From contig NZ_OZ032162.1 in assembly GCF_964026565.1 (NCBI RefSeq), positions 248,001-312,000 of the forward strand: a DNA stretch of 64,000 nucleotides. The letters are read 5' to 3'. Source of the stretch: Rickettsia endosymbiont of Ceutorhynchus obstrictus. Lineage in GTDB: Bacteria > Pseudomonadota > Alphaproteobacteria > Rickettsiales > Rickettsiaceae. The translations under genes and the position numbers were made by a program. The notes beneath the pieces were generated by a model that did not search any database, was not told the DNA's origin, and worked only from the letters and a program-made list of their open reading frames with translations. Positions 17,688-26,303 of this stretch are shown here, piece after piece (position 1 is the first letter of the stretch; each line of letters starts with the position of its first letter).

Positions 17688-18353
17688 TTATTTAATTTTT
17701 AATGCTCCATGCTTTAGCTCATATATTTTATCCATTTTATGAGCTATTTCATGGTTATGGGTGACCATAATAATAGCGGTATTTTGTTCCTTTGCAACTT
17801 TAAGAAGTAAATTAAACACTTCATTACTAGTTTTAGGGTCAAGGTTACCGGTCGGCTCATCCGCTAAAATGATTTTAGGTTTATTAATTAAGCTGCGAGC
17901 AATAGCAACACGCTGCTGCTCGCCGCCCGATAATTCTCCGGGCATATTATGTGATTTTTTAACTAAGCTAAGGCTAAGTAAAATATCCTCTGCTTCTTTT
18001 ATTGCTTCTTCTTCATCACCTCCGGCGATTAATTTCGGTAAGATAACATTCTCAAGAGCGGTAAAATCCTTAAGCAAATGGTGTTGTTGATAAATAAAGC
18101 CTAAATGATATAGTCGGATTAGATGATTTTGTTTCTGATTCGCATTCGGGATAATGACTTCTCCATTTGTCGGTTTATCAAGGAGACCTGCAATATGTAG
18201 TAAAGTCGATTTACCGCTACCGGAAGAGCCGATTATTGCAATTAATTCGCCTTCGTTAACGGTCAGATTAAGATCGTCTAGCACTCTGACAATCGTTTTT
18301 CCTTGGTTATATTGTTTTGAAATATTTTTTAAAATTAAAACGTTGTTACTCAT
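17688..18353 (-). CDS. lolD: Lipoprotein-releasing ABC transporter ATPase LolD
   Basis: ATPase that powers release of outer-membrane lipoproteins from the inner membrane. It has 221 residues. Walker A is GSSGSGKST (about 42-50), the signature is LSGGEQQR, Walker B is IILADEPTGNLD and the switch His is in MVTHNHE. The LYHLGFIYQQHHLLKDFTALEN-like Q-loop region is typical of LolD/MacB ATPases. It follows the permease gene with an 8-base overlap. Confidence 0.9.
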   Translation of the reverse strand: MSNNVLILKNISKQYNQGKTIVRVLDDLNLTVNEGELIAIIGSSGSGKSTLLHIAGLLDKPTNGEVIIPNANQKQNHLIRLYHLGFIYQQHHLLKDFTALENVILPKLIAGGDEEEAIKEAEDILLSLSLVKKSHNMPGELSGGEQQRVAIARSLINKPKIILADEPTGNLDPKTSNEVFNLLLKVAKEQNTAIIMVTHNHEIAHKMDKIYELKHGALKIK

Positions 18354-19593
18354 ATCTTAGGGCGTCCACAGGATTTAATTTAGAAGCTTTGTAAGAAGGA
18401 TAAATCGTTGCCAAGAAACATAATATTATCGATAAAGAAGTAATTAATACTATATCCTCTATTCTCACTTCCGAAGGCAGAGTATAGAGGAAATAAATTG
18501 CGGCTTCAAAAAGTTTAGTACCGGTTATTTTTTCTAAAGAAGTTTTGATAGTCTGGATATTGTAAGAAAAACCCGTACCGAGTATTACGCCGAGTATAGT
18601 CCCAAGCAGACCGATAAACATGCCGTTACAAATAAAAATGATCATGATTTGTTTAGTACTTGCACCGATAGTCCGCAATATTGCGATATCCGAAGTTTTA
18701 TCTTTAACTAGCATAAACAAGCTAGAAATAATATTAAAAGCAGCAACAGTAATAATTAAGGAAAGAATAGTAAACATTGCTATCCGCTCCACCGCTAGCG
18801 CATTTAAAAATTGCATGTGTAATATTTGCCAGCTAGTTACTCTTACGTCGCTACCTAGTAATTGCTGCACTTTATATGAATAAGGAAGAGATTGGTCGGG
18901 GTGTGCGGTATTGAGTTCAATAAGGTTAATATTATTGCCGAGCGATAAAAAATTTTGCGCGGCTTCCAGCGGCATTAATATAGTTGTACTGTCGTAATCA
19001 TACATGCCGCTGGTAAAACTCGCTATAACTTTAAACTCTTTCGAGCGCGGTATACTACCGAAAGCCGTTGAAATCGCATTCGGTGAAATTAGCTTAAGCT
19101 TATCACCGACATTAACGCCGAGATTACTTGCTAGCTCGCTTCCTAAAGCTACGACGTTTTTACCGTGAAAATCGTTAAAACTACCGAAATTGACATTTTT
19201 TAGAATCTCGTTCTTAACACTCAAATCCTTTATATCAATACCTTTAATAAGCGCACCGCTATTATTTCTTTTTCCAAGTGCCAAAGCTTGTCCGTGCGCG
19301 ACGATAGTTACGTGTTTTACGTAATCTTGCTTAAGTAACTTAGTTTTAATTTCTTGATAATCATCGATAACGCTTGCCGTCGGGCTTATCACTATATCAC
19401 CGTTTAGCCCGATAATATTTTTGGTAAGCTCGGTATGAAAGCCGTTCATGACCGACATTACTACTATCAAAGCTGCAACGCCGATAGTTACTCCGAGCAA
19501 TGAAAAACCGGCAATAATAGAAACAAATTTTTCGTTTTTCTTGGCTCTAAAATATCTAAACGCTACTTTTAAAATAAAATTTTTATTAGTCAT
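18346..19593 (-). CDS. lolE: Lipoprotein-releasing system permease LolC/LolE
   Basis: Permease of 415 residues with the FtsX/MacB-like layout: one transmembrane helix at about 25-48, a large periplasmic domain (about 50-265) and three C-terminal helices. The N-terminal RYFRAKKNEKFVSIIAGFS segment and the RTIGASTKQI motif between helices 2 and 3 are LolC/E marks. Only one permease gene is present, as in organisms where a homodimer (LolF-like) replaces LolC plus LolE, so the symbol is by convention. Confidence 0.9.
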   Translation of the reverse strand: MTNKNFILKVAFRYFRAKKNEKFVSIIAGFSLLGVTIGVAALIVVMSVMNGFHTELTKNIIGLNGDIVISPTASVIDDYQEIKTKLLKQDYVKHVTIVAHGQALALGKRNNSGALIKGIDIKDLSVKNEILKNVNFGSFNDFHGKNVVALGSELASNLGVNVGDKLKLISPNAISTAFGSIPRSKEFKVIASFTSGMYDYDSTTILMPLEAAQNFLSLGNNINLIELNTAHPDQSLPYSYKVQQLLGSDVRVTSWQILHMQFLNALAVERIAMFTILSLIITVAAFNIISSLFMLVKDKTSDIAILRTIGASTKQIMIIFICNGMFIGLLGTILGVILGTGFSYNIQTIKTSLEKITGTKLFEAAIYFLYTLPSEVRIEDIVLITSLSIILCFLATIYPSYKASKLNPVDALRYE

Positions 19594-19820
19594 CTTGAAT
19601 ATTTAAGTTAAATTTTTTAATACGTTGTTGCAAAGGGGCCTTGTTGCATGGCTCATATTTTTGATGTTATTCTTGCTATCCTTTATGTCATTCCCGCGCA
19701 GGCGGGAATCTAGATTTTTCTTTGTCATGCTGAACTTGTTTCAGCATCCTCTGTAATAGATCCTGAAATAAATTCAGGATGACTATTATTTTCTGGATTG
19801 CCACACCGAGTGCCGTCTTA
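19594..19820. repeat. RPE cluster between the MFS gene and lolE
   Basis: GTCATTCCCGCGCAGGCGGGAATC (split over 19687-19710), the CATGCTGAACTTGTTTCAGCA palindrome (19727-19748) and the CTGAAATAAATTCAG palindrome (19762-19777). No gene seen. Confidence 0.8.
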
Positions 19821-20999
19821 TTAATTCTTTTGAATAGAACACTCAAAAACTTTATCATATTGAAATAATTTATAACATGTCAATAACCCAAATGCGGTGG
19901 CAACGCATATAGTTATACCTAGCGGTGCATAAGTGCCGTTATACAACCAGCCGACCAATTGTAAACCTATTGCCACTGAAACTAACCTAGCGGAAGTAAA
20001 AACACCCGTCATACGAGCCTTACCGTTAGGAATTGCCTCAAGTAATAACGGCCATAATATGTTAAACGGATATATTATTCCTAGTGAAAGTAATAACATA
20101 ATTATTGTTATTGTAAGTGGATCGGTAGTTTTATTTATAATTAGAATAGTATCGGCAACTAGAAATAATATTATAAATAACATGCCAAAATAAAAACAAT
20201 TTTTAATGCCGAATTTTTTGAAACAATAACCGCTAGTAAAACTCATAGCTGCAAATAATGCAGCCAGCGAACCTTGATAAAGTCCGAAAGCTTGAAGCGA
20301 CACCCCTAAATCTTGCATATATAGAATCGGCGCTATACCGACAAAAACCCAATATCCTTGTGCAAGAAACATCAATGTAAGTAAATAATAAATAGCTTTT
20401 CGTGATTTGAAAACCGGTAAATATTCTTTTAAAGAAATTCGTACTTCTCTATTTGTTTGACCTTTCGGGATAAATAATAAACCGAGTATTAGACTAGTTA
20501 TGCCGAATAAAAATAATAAGACAAAATTACCGTGCCAACCCCAAAATAAATTTACATAACTACCTGCAACAGGTGCAAAGGCCATAGAAAGAGTAATAGT
20601 ACCGTTTAGGACTCCCATCATTTCTTGTTGTTGTTGCACTGAGTAAATATCGGCCAATACTACATATACAAGCACCGCTACCGCCGATATACCGCTTCCT
20701 TGCAAGAATCTGCCTATTAGTAACAGCTGATAACTATTTGCAAGCATACATAATAAAGTACCTAAATTAAAAATAAACAGTCCGATAATAATAATCGGTT
20801 TACGACCGTAACGATCTCCTAAATTACCGACTATAAGTGACGTTATGCAATAGGCTATTAGGTTCACACCCAGTAACCACTCTACCATAAAAGGAGAAAG
20901 ATTAAAGGTATTTTGTAAATCAGGGAAACTTGGGACGAATAAATCTACTTCCGCGCCCGCTAAAATTTCCATAATTATAACAGTAAGAAAGAGCTTCAT
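19821..20999 (-). CDS. Bcr/CflA-type MFS drug-efflux transporter
   Basis: Polytopic inner-membrane protein of 392 residues with 12 predicted transmembrane helices. The motif GNLGDRYGRKP between helices 2 and 3 is MFS motif A, and the opening EILAGAEVDLFVPSFPDL resembles Bcr/CflA pumps (DMYLPALP in E. coli). The GRFLQGSG stretch in helix 4 is motif B-like. Substrate unknown; in Rickettsia such pumps are often annotated as multidrug resistance proteins. Confidence 0.85.
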   Translation of the reverse strand: MKLFLTVIIMEILAGAEVDLFVPSFPDLQNTFNLSPFMVEWLLGVNLIAYCITSLIVGNLGDRYGRKPIIIIGLFIFNLGTLLCMLANSYQLLLIGRFLQGSGISAVAVLVYVVLADIYSVQQQQEMMGVLNGTITLSMAFAPVAGSYVNLFWGWHGNFVLLFLFGITSLILGLLFIPKGQTNREVRISLKEYLPVFKSRKAIYYLLTLMFLAQGYWVFVGIAPILYMQDLGVSLQAFGLYQGSLAALFAAMSFTSGYCFKKFGIKNCFYFGMLFIILFLVADTILIINKTTDPLTITIIMLLLSLGIIYPFNILWPLLLEAIPNGKARMTGVFTSARLVSVAIGLQLVGWLYNGTYAPLGITICVATAFGLLTCYKLFQYDKVFECSIQKN

Positions 21000-21137
21000 A
21001 AAAATAATTTATATGTTTTTGTTCATAAGATTAAGATCGTTCCGGTAAAGTAATGTCCTTTAAGGTTATTCTAACCCGGCATTGCCCGCGTGGATTAAAA
21101 TCGTTGCAAAAAGCATCGTTATTGCGAGGAGGCAATG

Positions 21138-21344
21138 GCATTGTTGCGTGGCTCGAAAATTAATAAAAAAACTCGTCATTGCGAAGCCACGAAGTGGCTG
21201 CGGCAATCCAGGCTATCCCGAATGTAATGAGGGATTTAATTAGAATACTAAACAAGTTTAGTATAAAAATATGTTTAACTGGATTGCCACGTCGGCATAA
21301 ATGCCTCCTCGCAATGACGATTCTGGTAGCCATGCAACAACGCC
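21138..21344 (+). repeat. About 206-bp interspersed repeat, copy 2 of 3
   Basis: Nearly identical to 6211-6416, with the same ends (ATTGTTGCGTGGCTCG ... AGCCATGCAACAACGCC). It faces copy 3 in inverted orientation 292 bp away. Confidence 0.85.
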
Positions 21345-21636
21345 CGAAAGCGGGAATCCAGACTTTTTTTGCTTTTGTCATGCTGAACTTGTTTCAGCAT
21401 CCCCTGTAATAGATCCTGAAATAAATTCAGGATGACTATTATTTTCTAGATTCCCGCCTTTAGCTAGAATGACATACGGCACTTTTTTAGAGCCATGCAA
21501 CAAAGCCGCGACCAAAGGGAGTGCGGGAATCTAGACTTTTTTTGCTTTTGTCATGCTGAACTTGTTTCAGCATCTAATTCAAGATATCCTGAAATAAATT
21601 CAGGATGACTATTATTTTCTGGATTCCCGCCTTTAG

Positions 21637-21844
21637 GGCGTTGTTGCATGGCTACCGGAATCGTCATTGCGAGGAGGCATTTATGCCGACGTGGCAATCC
21701 AGTTAAACATATTTTTATACTAAACTTGTTTAGTATTCTAATTAAATCCCTCATTACATTCGGGATAGCCTGGATTGCCGCAGCCACTTCGTGGCTTCGC
21801 AATGACGAGTTTTTTTATTAATTTTCGAGCCATGCAACAACGCC
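21637..21844 (-). repeat. About 206-bp interspersed repeat, copy 3 of 3 (inverted)
   Basis: Reverse complement of 21138-21344. The two together make a long inverted repeat that could fold into a stem of about 200 bp. Confidence 0.85.
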
Positions 21845-22014
21845 CACCTTTAGCTAGAATGACATACTGCTGCTTTTATCGAGCCATGCAACAACGCCTG
21901 ATGCCTTCGCGGATGACATCATTTTAAGAATTACTAATCGATGAAAAAATAAAAAAGAGGGGTAAGGATGATATATTACTTAGAAATTTTCAAAATTATT
22001 ATACAAATAAATAA

Positions 22015-22046
22015 CCGGTATAAAGTAAATATATACTTTATACCGG
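22015..22046 (-). terminator. Terminator of the small secreted protein gene
   Basis: Perfect 13-bp stem (22015-22027 with 22034-22046) and a 6-nt loop, followed on the minus strand by TTATTTATTTG. It lies about 75 bases after the stop at 22122. Confidence 0.75.
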
Positions 22047-22121
22047 CATTTCGTCAGAATTTAAAATAATATTATTATATTAAATTCACTATTTAAGAAT
22101 AGCTTAATCTAAATAATAATA

Positions 22122-22370
22122 TTATTGAGAAATACCTAATTTTGTTTTTTGCTCAGGAGTAGTATTGTCCATAACCCACTTTTGAACATCGGCACTTAAC
22201 ACATTATACTGATCGGAAGTTAAGCTATCAACCCAACTTTTTTGATCTGCAGTATTCATTTGCATGATCGCATCTGTAGTAACAGATTCCGGTGCAGGCA
22301 TTTTTGCCATGTCAGCAAAAGCCGATGTTGAAAAAGCTAGAACTAATAGAACCTTTAATAAATTTTTCAT
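22122..22370 (-). CDS. Small secreted protein of unknown function
   Basis: A protein of 82 residues that I do not recognise. Residues 1-19 are a clear Sec signal peptide ending in AFA, and the mature part of about 63 residues is acidic and helical. It contains two similar W-centred segments, QKSWVDSLTSDQ and VQKWVMDNTTPEQ, which look like an internal duplication. The gene has its own promoter and terminator, so it is a complete transcription unit, which strongly supports it being real. A periplasmic location is likely. Confidence 0.75.
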   Translation of the reverse strand: MKNLLKVLLVLAFSTSAFADMAKMPAPESVTTDAIMQMNTADQKSWVDSLTSDQYNVLSADVQKWVMDNTTPEQKTKLGISQ

Positions 22371-22402
22371 TTTTGATAAACCTTTTTGTTTTTGTATAAA
22401 TG

Positions 22403-22430
22403 ATTATAACTTAAGTATAAGAGCTTTCAA
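22403..22430 (-). promoter_or_regulatory. Promoter of the small secreted protein gene
   Basis: On the minus strand: TTGAAA (22425-22430), 16-bp spacer, TATAAT (22403-22408). The start codon lies 33 bases after the -10 box. Confidence 0.65.
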
Positions 22431-22491
22431 GTTAAATTACATAACAATTTAATTTTTTTATCGAAAATGAATTGTTATTGCAACAAATATG

Positions 22492-24264
22492 TTACTCATT
22501 TTTTGTTGTTGTCAGTTGTTCACGACAAATTAGGCGGTAAATTTCTGAATTTAATAGTAAATCATCGTGAGAGCCTTCGGCAACTAATTGCCCTTTATCT
22601 ATTACTAAAATATTATCGGCGTGTTCAATGCCGCTAATACGGTGGGCAATCGATAATATAATTTTTCCTTTCATTAATTGTTTTATTGAACTTAATAATT
22701 TTTGTTCGCTCATCGTATCTAAAGCACTCATTGCTTCATCGAGAAGTAAAATTTGCGGGTTGTGAAGTAAAGCGCGCGCAAGTGCTATTCTTTGCTTCTG
22801 CCCGCCTGACAATCTTATACCTTTTTCGCCGATTTTCGTGTTAATCCCGTCATGAATTTTGGCGGCAAATTCCGTTATTCTCGTTATTTCCGTAACTTTT
22901 GCTATTTCTTCGTCGGTAGCATCAGGTTTTGCAAAAATAATATTCGATCTAATAGTACCTGAAAAAATACTAGCTTCTTGCGGGACGTAAGCAATTAAAT
23001 TCCTAACCGCGCTAGAGTTTATAAATGCTATATCTTGATCTGCGATAGTAATTAAACCGCTACTGGGGAAATAAAATTTTAATAATAGCTGCATTAAAGT
23101 AGTTTTGCCGCAGCCTGACCTGCCGGCTATACCGATAAATTTACCCTTGGATATTTTAAAAGAAATATTATTGATAATTTTTAAATTCGGTCTTGAAGGA
23201 TAAGCAAAATTTATGTTTTTAAACTCTAGGGTAATCTCTCCTTCCTTCTTGCCTTCGACATTAACATCCGGATACCCGCCTTCGCGGCTATGACATAGAG
23301 CGGTTTTATCGTATGAATCCGTAAGAGTTAATACCCTTTCAAGAGCCGTGAGCGGTAAATGCATTTCACTTAAAAGTTCAAAAATTCCGCCGCTACTTAT
23401 TCCGGCAATAATGGCATAATAAATAAATGAAACCATAGAGCCGGCAGATAAATTGCCGGCGACTATGTCCATGCTGCCGATCCAAATAACTAAAGTGATA
23501 GAAGTAAGTATCACCGCTATTGAGACGGCAAAAAATAATGCACGGATTTTTAAACGGCTAGCGGAATGTTTTAAATAGAGAACTACTTGCTTATCGAAAT
23601 CGAAAATTTTATTTGTTTGTTGATTAAAAGCATGGATAGCGCGGATATTAGTAAAGCTTTCTTCTATATTAGAGACTATTTCCGCTTGAGCATTTAAAGC
23701 CTTTTTTGATAGAGCTTTTACATGTTTACCGAATTTAATTAACGGGATTAACAATAAAGGAATAGTAATAATTACTATCCCTGTAAGCTTGTAGCTTTCA
23801 AAAAACATTAAGGCGATACCGCCGATTAACATCACAAAATTACGAATGAAAAAAGACAGGAAATTAACGATAAGTTTGGCTATTAAATCTATATCACCGG
23901 TAAGCCGCGAAATAATCTCACCGATTTTTAATTCTTCAAATCCGGCAATTTCATAATTAATTAAGTTGTTATAAGACTCTTTTCTAATTTGAGTAACTAC
24001 TTTTTCGGCAACATTATTAATATAATAAGAGCGAAAAAAACTACTGATACTTAAGATAACAATCAATAGGCAAATAAATAATATGGATTTATTAATTGAT
24101 GTTTGATAATTTTCGGTTAAGCCGTTATCAACTAATTCCCTAAAAACACCGCCCATTAATAATAATGAAATTGATACGGATAATAAAGACGCCGTAACAA
24201 TAATAAGGTCTTTTTTATAAAACCCTAAATATTTAATCAGTCTATATAGAAGTTTGATATCCAT
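22492..24264 (-). CDS. MsbA-like ABC exporter (fused membrane and ATPase domains)
   Basis: Half-transporter of 590 residues that would act as a homodimer in the inner membrane. Residues 15-310 are a six-helix ABC membrane domain. The ATPase follows with Walker A GRSGCGKTT, Q-loop YVPQEASIF, signature LSGGQKQR and Walker B ILLLDEAMSALD, then AHRISGIEHAD. Between the domains (about residues 321-334) lies a short stretch from a palindromic repeat (CHSREGGYPDV). The substrate may be lipid A or a lipid-linked molecule as in MsbA, but drug export is equally possible. Confidence 0.88.
   Translation of the reverse strand: MDIKLLYRLIKYLGFYKKDLIIVTASLLSVSISLLLMGGVFRELVDNGLTENYQTSINKSILFICLLIVILSISSFFRSYYINNVAEKVVTQIRKESYNNLINYEIAGFEELKIGEIISRLTGDIDLIAKLIVNFLSFFIRNFVMLIGGIALMFFESYKLTGIVIITIPLLLIPLIKFGKHVKALSKKALNAQAEIVSNIEESFTNIRAIHAFNQQTNKIFDFDKQVVLYLKHSASRLKIRALFFAVSIAVILTSITLVIWIGSMDIVAGNLSAGSMVSFIYYAIIAGISSGGIFELLSEMHLPLTALERVLTLTDSYDKTALCHSREGGYPDVNVEGKKEGEITLEFKNINFAYPSRPNLKIINNISFKISKGKFIGIAGRSGCGKTTLMQLLLKFYFPSSGLITIADQDIAFINSSAVRNLIAYVPQEASIFSGTIRSNIIFAKPDATDEEIAKVTEITRITEFAAKIHDGINTKIGEKGIRLSGGQKQRIALARALLHNPQILLLDEAMSALDTMSEQKLLSSIKQLMKGKIILSIAHRISGIEHADNILVIDKGQLVAEGSHDDLLLNSEIYRLICREQLTTTKNE
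23262..23302 (-). repeat. In-frame RPE remnant within the ABC exporter gene
   Basis: Encodes the RPE-type peptide CHSREGGYPDV in the linker between membrane domain and ATPase. Only one arm is recognisable. Confidence 0.55.
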
Positions 24265-24548
24265 GGCATCATTGGTTTAGACAAAAGGAATGGGAAATGT
24301 AGCTTATACTGTTCAGTTAGTCTGAAAAGTATAGGTTTATGTCATTCCCGCGTAGGCGTAGCGTTGTTGCATGGCTCGATAAAAGCAGCAGTATGTCATT
24401 CTAGCTAAAGGCGGGAATCCAGAAAAAACACTTAAAATAAATAAAATTATATAAAAATTTACTATATAATTCGCTTAAATACTTTCTGGATTCTTGTTTT
24501 TAGCTAGAATGACATCGAAAATTTGAGCCATGCAACAACGCGTATAAA
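24265..24548. repeat. RPE block between the ABC exporter and tRNA-His
   Basis: A GTCATTCCCGCGTAGGCG arm is broken at 24358 by the GCGTTGTTGCATGGCTCGA motif. Then comes an RPE pair of the TCATTCTAGCTAAAGGCGGG type (24396-24420) and its partner near 24480-24514, closing with AGCCATGCAACAACGCG. No gene seen. Confidence 0.75.
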
Positions 24549-24626
24549 TGGGGCGAATGACGGGACTCGAACCCGCGACCCTCAGAATCACAATCTGATG
24601 CTCTAACCAGCTGAGCTACATCCGCC
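24549..24626 (-). tRNA. tRNA-His (anticodon GTG)
   Basis: The minus strand folds as a full cloverleaf: acceptor stem GCGGATG with CATTCGC, D arm AGCTC...GAGC, anticodon stem CAGAT/ATCTG with GTG at 24589-24591, and T arm GCGGG-TTCGAGT-CCCGT-like. The extra 5' G (G-1) is encoded at 24626 and pairs with C73, the identity mark of tRNA-His, and the 3' CCA is encoded (24549-24551). Confidence 0.97.
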
Positions 24627-24920
24627 GTAAGTGGTATTACTGCCGTAGATATCGAAGCGTCATTGCGAAGCCACGAAGTGGCTACGGCAATCCGGCTAAA
24701 TATAGTCATCCTGAATTTATTTCAGTATCTATTAAAAAAGATGCTGAAACAAGTTCAGCATGACAAAGATTAGATTGCCGCGTCGGTACTTACATACCTC
24801 CGCGCAATGACGGGGTTTTTGCAACGATTTTGATCCACGCGGGCATTGCCTCCTCGTAATGACGTTTTAATTATCCACGCACGCAATGCCACCGTAATTA
24901 TAACAACGTAAACTTAGATT
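24627..24920. repeat. RPE block between tRNA-His and queC
   Basis: CATTGCGAAGCCACGAAGTGGC (24661 area), CTGAATTTATTTCAG and GCTGAAACAAGTTCAGC palindromes (24710-24765), then CCTCCGCGCAATGACGGG and GATCCACGCGGGCATTGCC. No gene seen. Confidence 0.75.
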
Positions 24921-25001
24921 ATTTGGAAGATTTAGTCAAGAGCAATATAAGAATGACTAATAAAAATTATATTTTTTATTTCATGATTTTTTTACTTGCG
25001 C

Positions 25002-25007
25002 TATAAT
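25002..25007 (+). promoter_or_regulatory. Likely -10 box upstream of queC
   Basis: TATAAT, 33 bases before the queC ATG. The -35 at the right distance is poor (TTTCAT), so this is only a probable promoter. Confidence 0.4.
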
Positions 25008-25040
25008 TTATTTTGAAAAAAACATAATAATATTTTAAGA

Positions 25041-25724
25041 ATGAAAAAAGCGGTAATTTTAGTAAGCGGCGGCGTAGATTCATCGACTGTACTTGCGATG
25101 GTGAAAAAAATGAATTACGAAATTCACGCTATAAGTTTTAATTATCATCAACGTAACAAAGTTGAACTACAAAAAATAAAGGAATTAGTCAAAAACTATG
25201 ATGTAAAGCAACATAAAATTATTGAGATTGACCTTCGAGCCTTTGGCGGTTCTGCTCTGACCGATGATCAAATAGACGTTCCTCATTATCATGATACTAA
25301 TGAACTTCCAAGTGAGATACCCGTTACTTACGTACCGGCTCGTAACACTATATTTTTAAGTTTTGCTCTTGGGTTTGCCGAAATAATAGGATCAACGGAT
25401 ATTTTTATTGGAGTTCACGCAAGCGATTCCGCTAATTATCCGGATTGCCGTCCGGAATATATAAAATCTTTTGAGGCAATGGCAAATTTAGCTACTGCCG
25501 CAGGGGTGCAGGGGCAGCGCATTCAAATTCACGCGCCGCTACTTCAGATGACGAAAGAAGAAATTATTAAAACCGGTAGAGAGCTTGGAGTAGATTATTC
25601 TAAAACAATATCATGTTACGATCCAACAGAAGAAGGATTATCGTGTGGAACATGTCATTCTTGTTTTATTAGGTTAGATGCCTTTAAAAAAAATAATATA
25701 CAAGACCCTATCAAATATATATGA
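25041..25724 (+). CDS. queC: 7-cyano-7-deazaguanine synthase QueC
   Basis: Converts 7-carboxy-7-deazaguanine to preQ0 with ATP and ammonia in the queuosine pathway. The protein has 227 residues. The PP-loop SGGVDSSTV is at residues 9-17 and the ATP/substrate motif VPARNTIFLS near residue 98. The C-terminal zinc site has four cysteines in the CYDPTEEGLSCGTCHSC region (C193, C202, C205, C208 by count). First gene of a queC-GNAT-clpX run, overlapping the next gene by 4 bases. Confidence 0.95.
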   Translation: MKKAVILVSGGVDSSTVLAMVKKMNYEIHAISFNYHQRNKVELQKIKELVKNYDVKQHKIIEIDLRAFGGSALTDDQIDVPHYHDTNELPSEIPVTYVPARNTIFLSFALGFAEIIGSTDIFIGVHASDSANYPDCRPEYIKSFEAMANLATAAGVQGQRIQIHAPLLQMTKEEIIKTGRELGVDYSKTISCYDPTEEGLSCGTCHSCFIRLDAFKKNNIQDPIKYI

Positions 25725-26272
25725 CAGTTAGAGAATATTTACAGGGACCGTTTCCTATTTTAGACTTAAATGACGTAGTTTTAAGAGAGTTAACCGATGA
25801 GGATGCGGAAGACTATTTTAATTATATGAAAAAGCCGGAAATGGCGTTATATTTAACGGATAATAATAGACCGTCTAGCCTTGAAGAAGCGCTTAGCGAA
25901 GTTCATTATTGGGCTAGTTTATATAAAAACCGGAGAAGCTTTTATTGGGGAATAGCCCTTAAAGATAATAATAAGCTTATCGGTACTGCCGGCTTTAATA
26001 TGATAACGATCGCACATCTGCGAGCAGAAATAAGCTATGATCTTGATGTTGATTTTTGGGGGCAGGGGATAATGTTAAAATCTATAAAGAATATTTTAAA
26101 ATTTGCCGATTATATGGGGTTAATTAGAGTACAAGCAACGGTGATAACCGATAATCATCGTTCTATTAATCTTTTAGAGAGATGCGGTTTTGTTAAAGAA
26201 GGCATCTTAAAAAAATATGAAATTGTTGCAGGACAACATAAGGATTATTACATGTACGCAAGGGTTTTATAA
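25721..26272 (+). CDS. GNAT N-acetyltransferase, RimJ/RimL type
   Basis: A protein of 183 residues with the RimJ/RimL/SpeG-like layout: the VLRELTDEDAEDYFNYM start, a central GTAGFNMI strand and the WGQGIMLKSIKNILKFA acetyl-CoA pyrophosphate loop. The IRVQATVITDNHRSINLLERCGFVKEG block (cited here as the family's N-x2-S-x2-LLE-x-CGF motif) closes the fold. Start and queC stop share ATGA, so it is translationally coupled to queC. The substrate is unknown; N-terminal acetylation of a ribosomal protein is the family's common role. Confidence 0.88.
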   Translation: MTVREYLQGPFPILDLNDVVLRELTDEDAEDYFNYMKKPEMALYLTDNNRPSSLEEALSEVHYWASLYKNRRSFYWGIALKDNNKLIGTAGFNMITIAHLRAEISYDLDVDFWGQGIMLKSIKNILKFADYMGLIRVQATVITDNHRSINLLERCGFVKEGILKKYEIVAGQHKDYYMYARVL

Positions 26273-26303
26273 ATTATTAATTAAAATAAAAAGAGAAGAT
26301 TTA

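Larger units (their letters stand above)
21000..22010. repeat. One-kilobase repeat island
   Basis: No real gene in about 1 kb. From left to right: RPE fragments (21080-21137), a 207-bp repeat (21138-21344), an RPE array (21345-21480), a second near-copy of that array (21515-21636), the inverted 208-bp repeat (21637-21844), and RPE tails to about 21920. The remainder to 22010 is AT-rich. Open frames here are translations of repeats. Confidence 0.85.

Noticed and set aside
24500..24709. Minus-strand frame across tRNA-His
   Set aside because: It is the translation of the tRNA gene plus RPE arms.
26217..26303. Upstream start for clpX
   Set aside because: It overlaps the GNAT gene in another frame; the ATG at 26304 has a ribosome site and gives the usual ClpX N-terminus.
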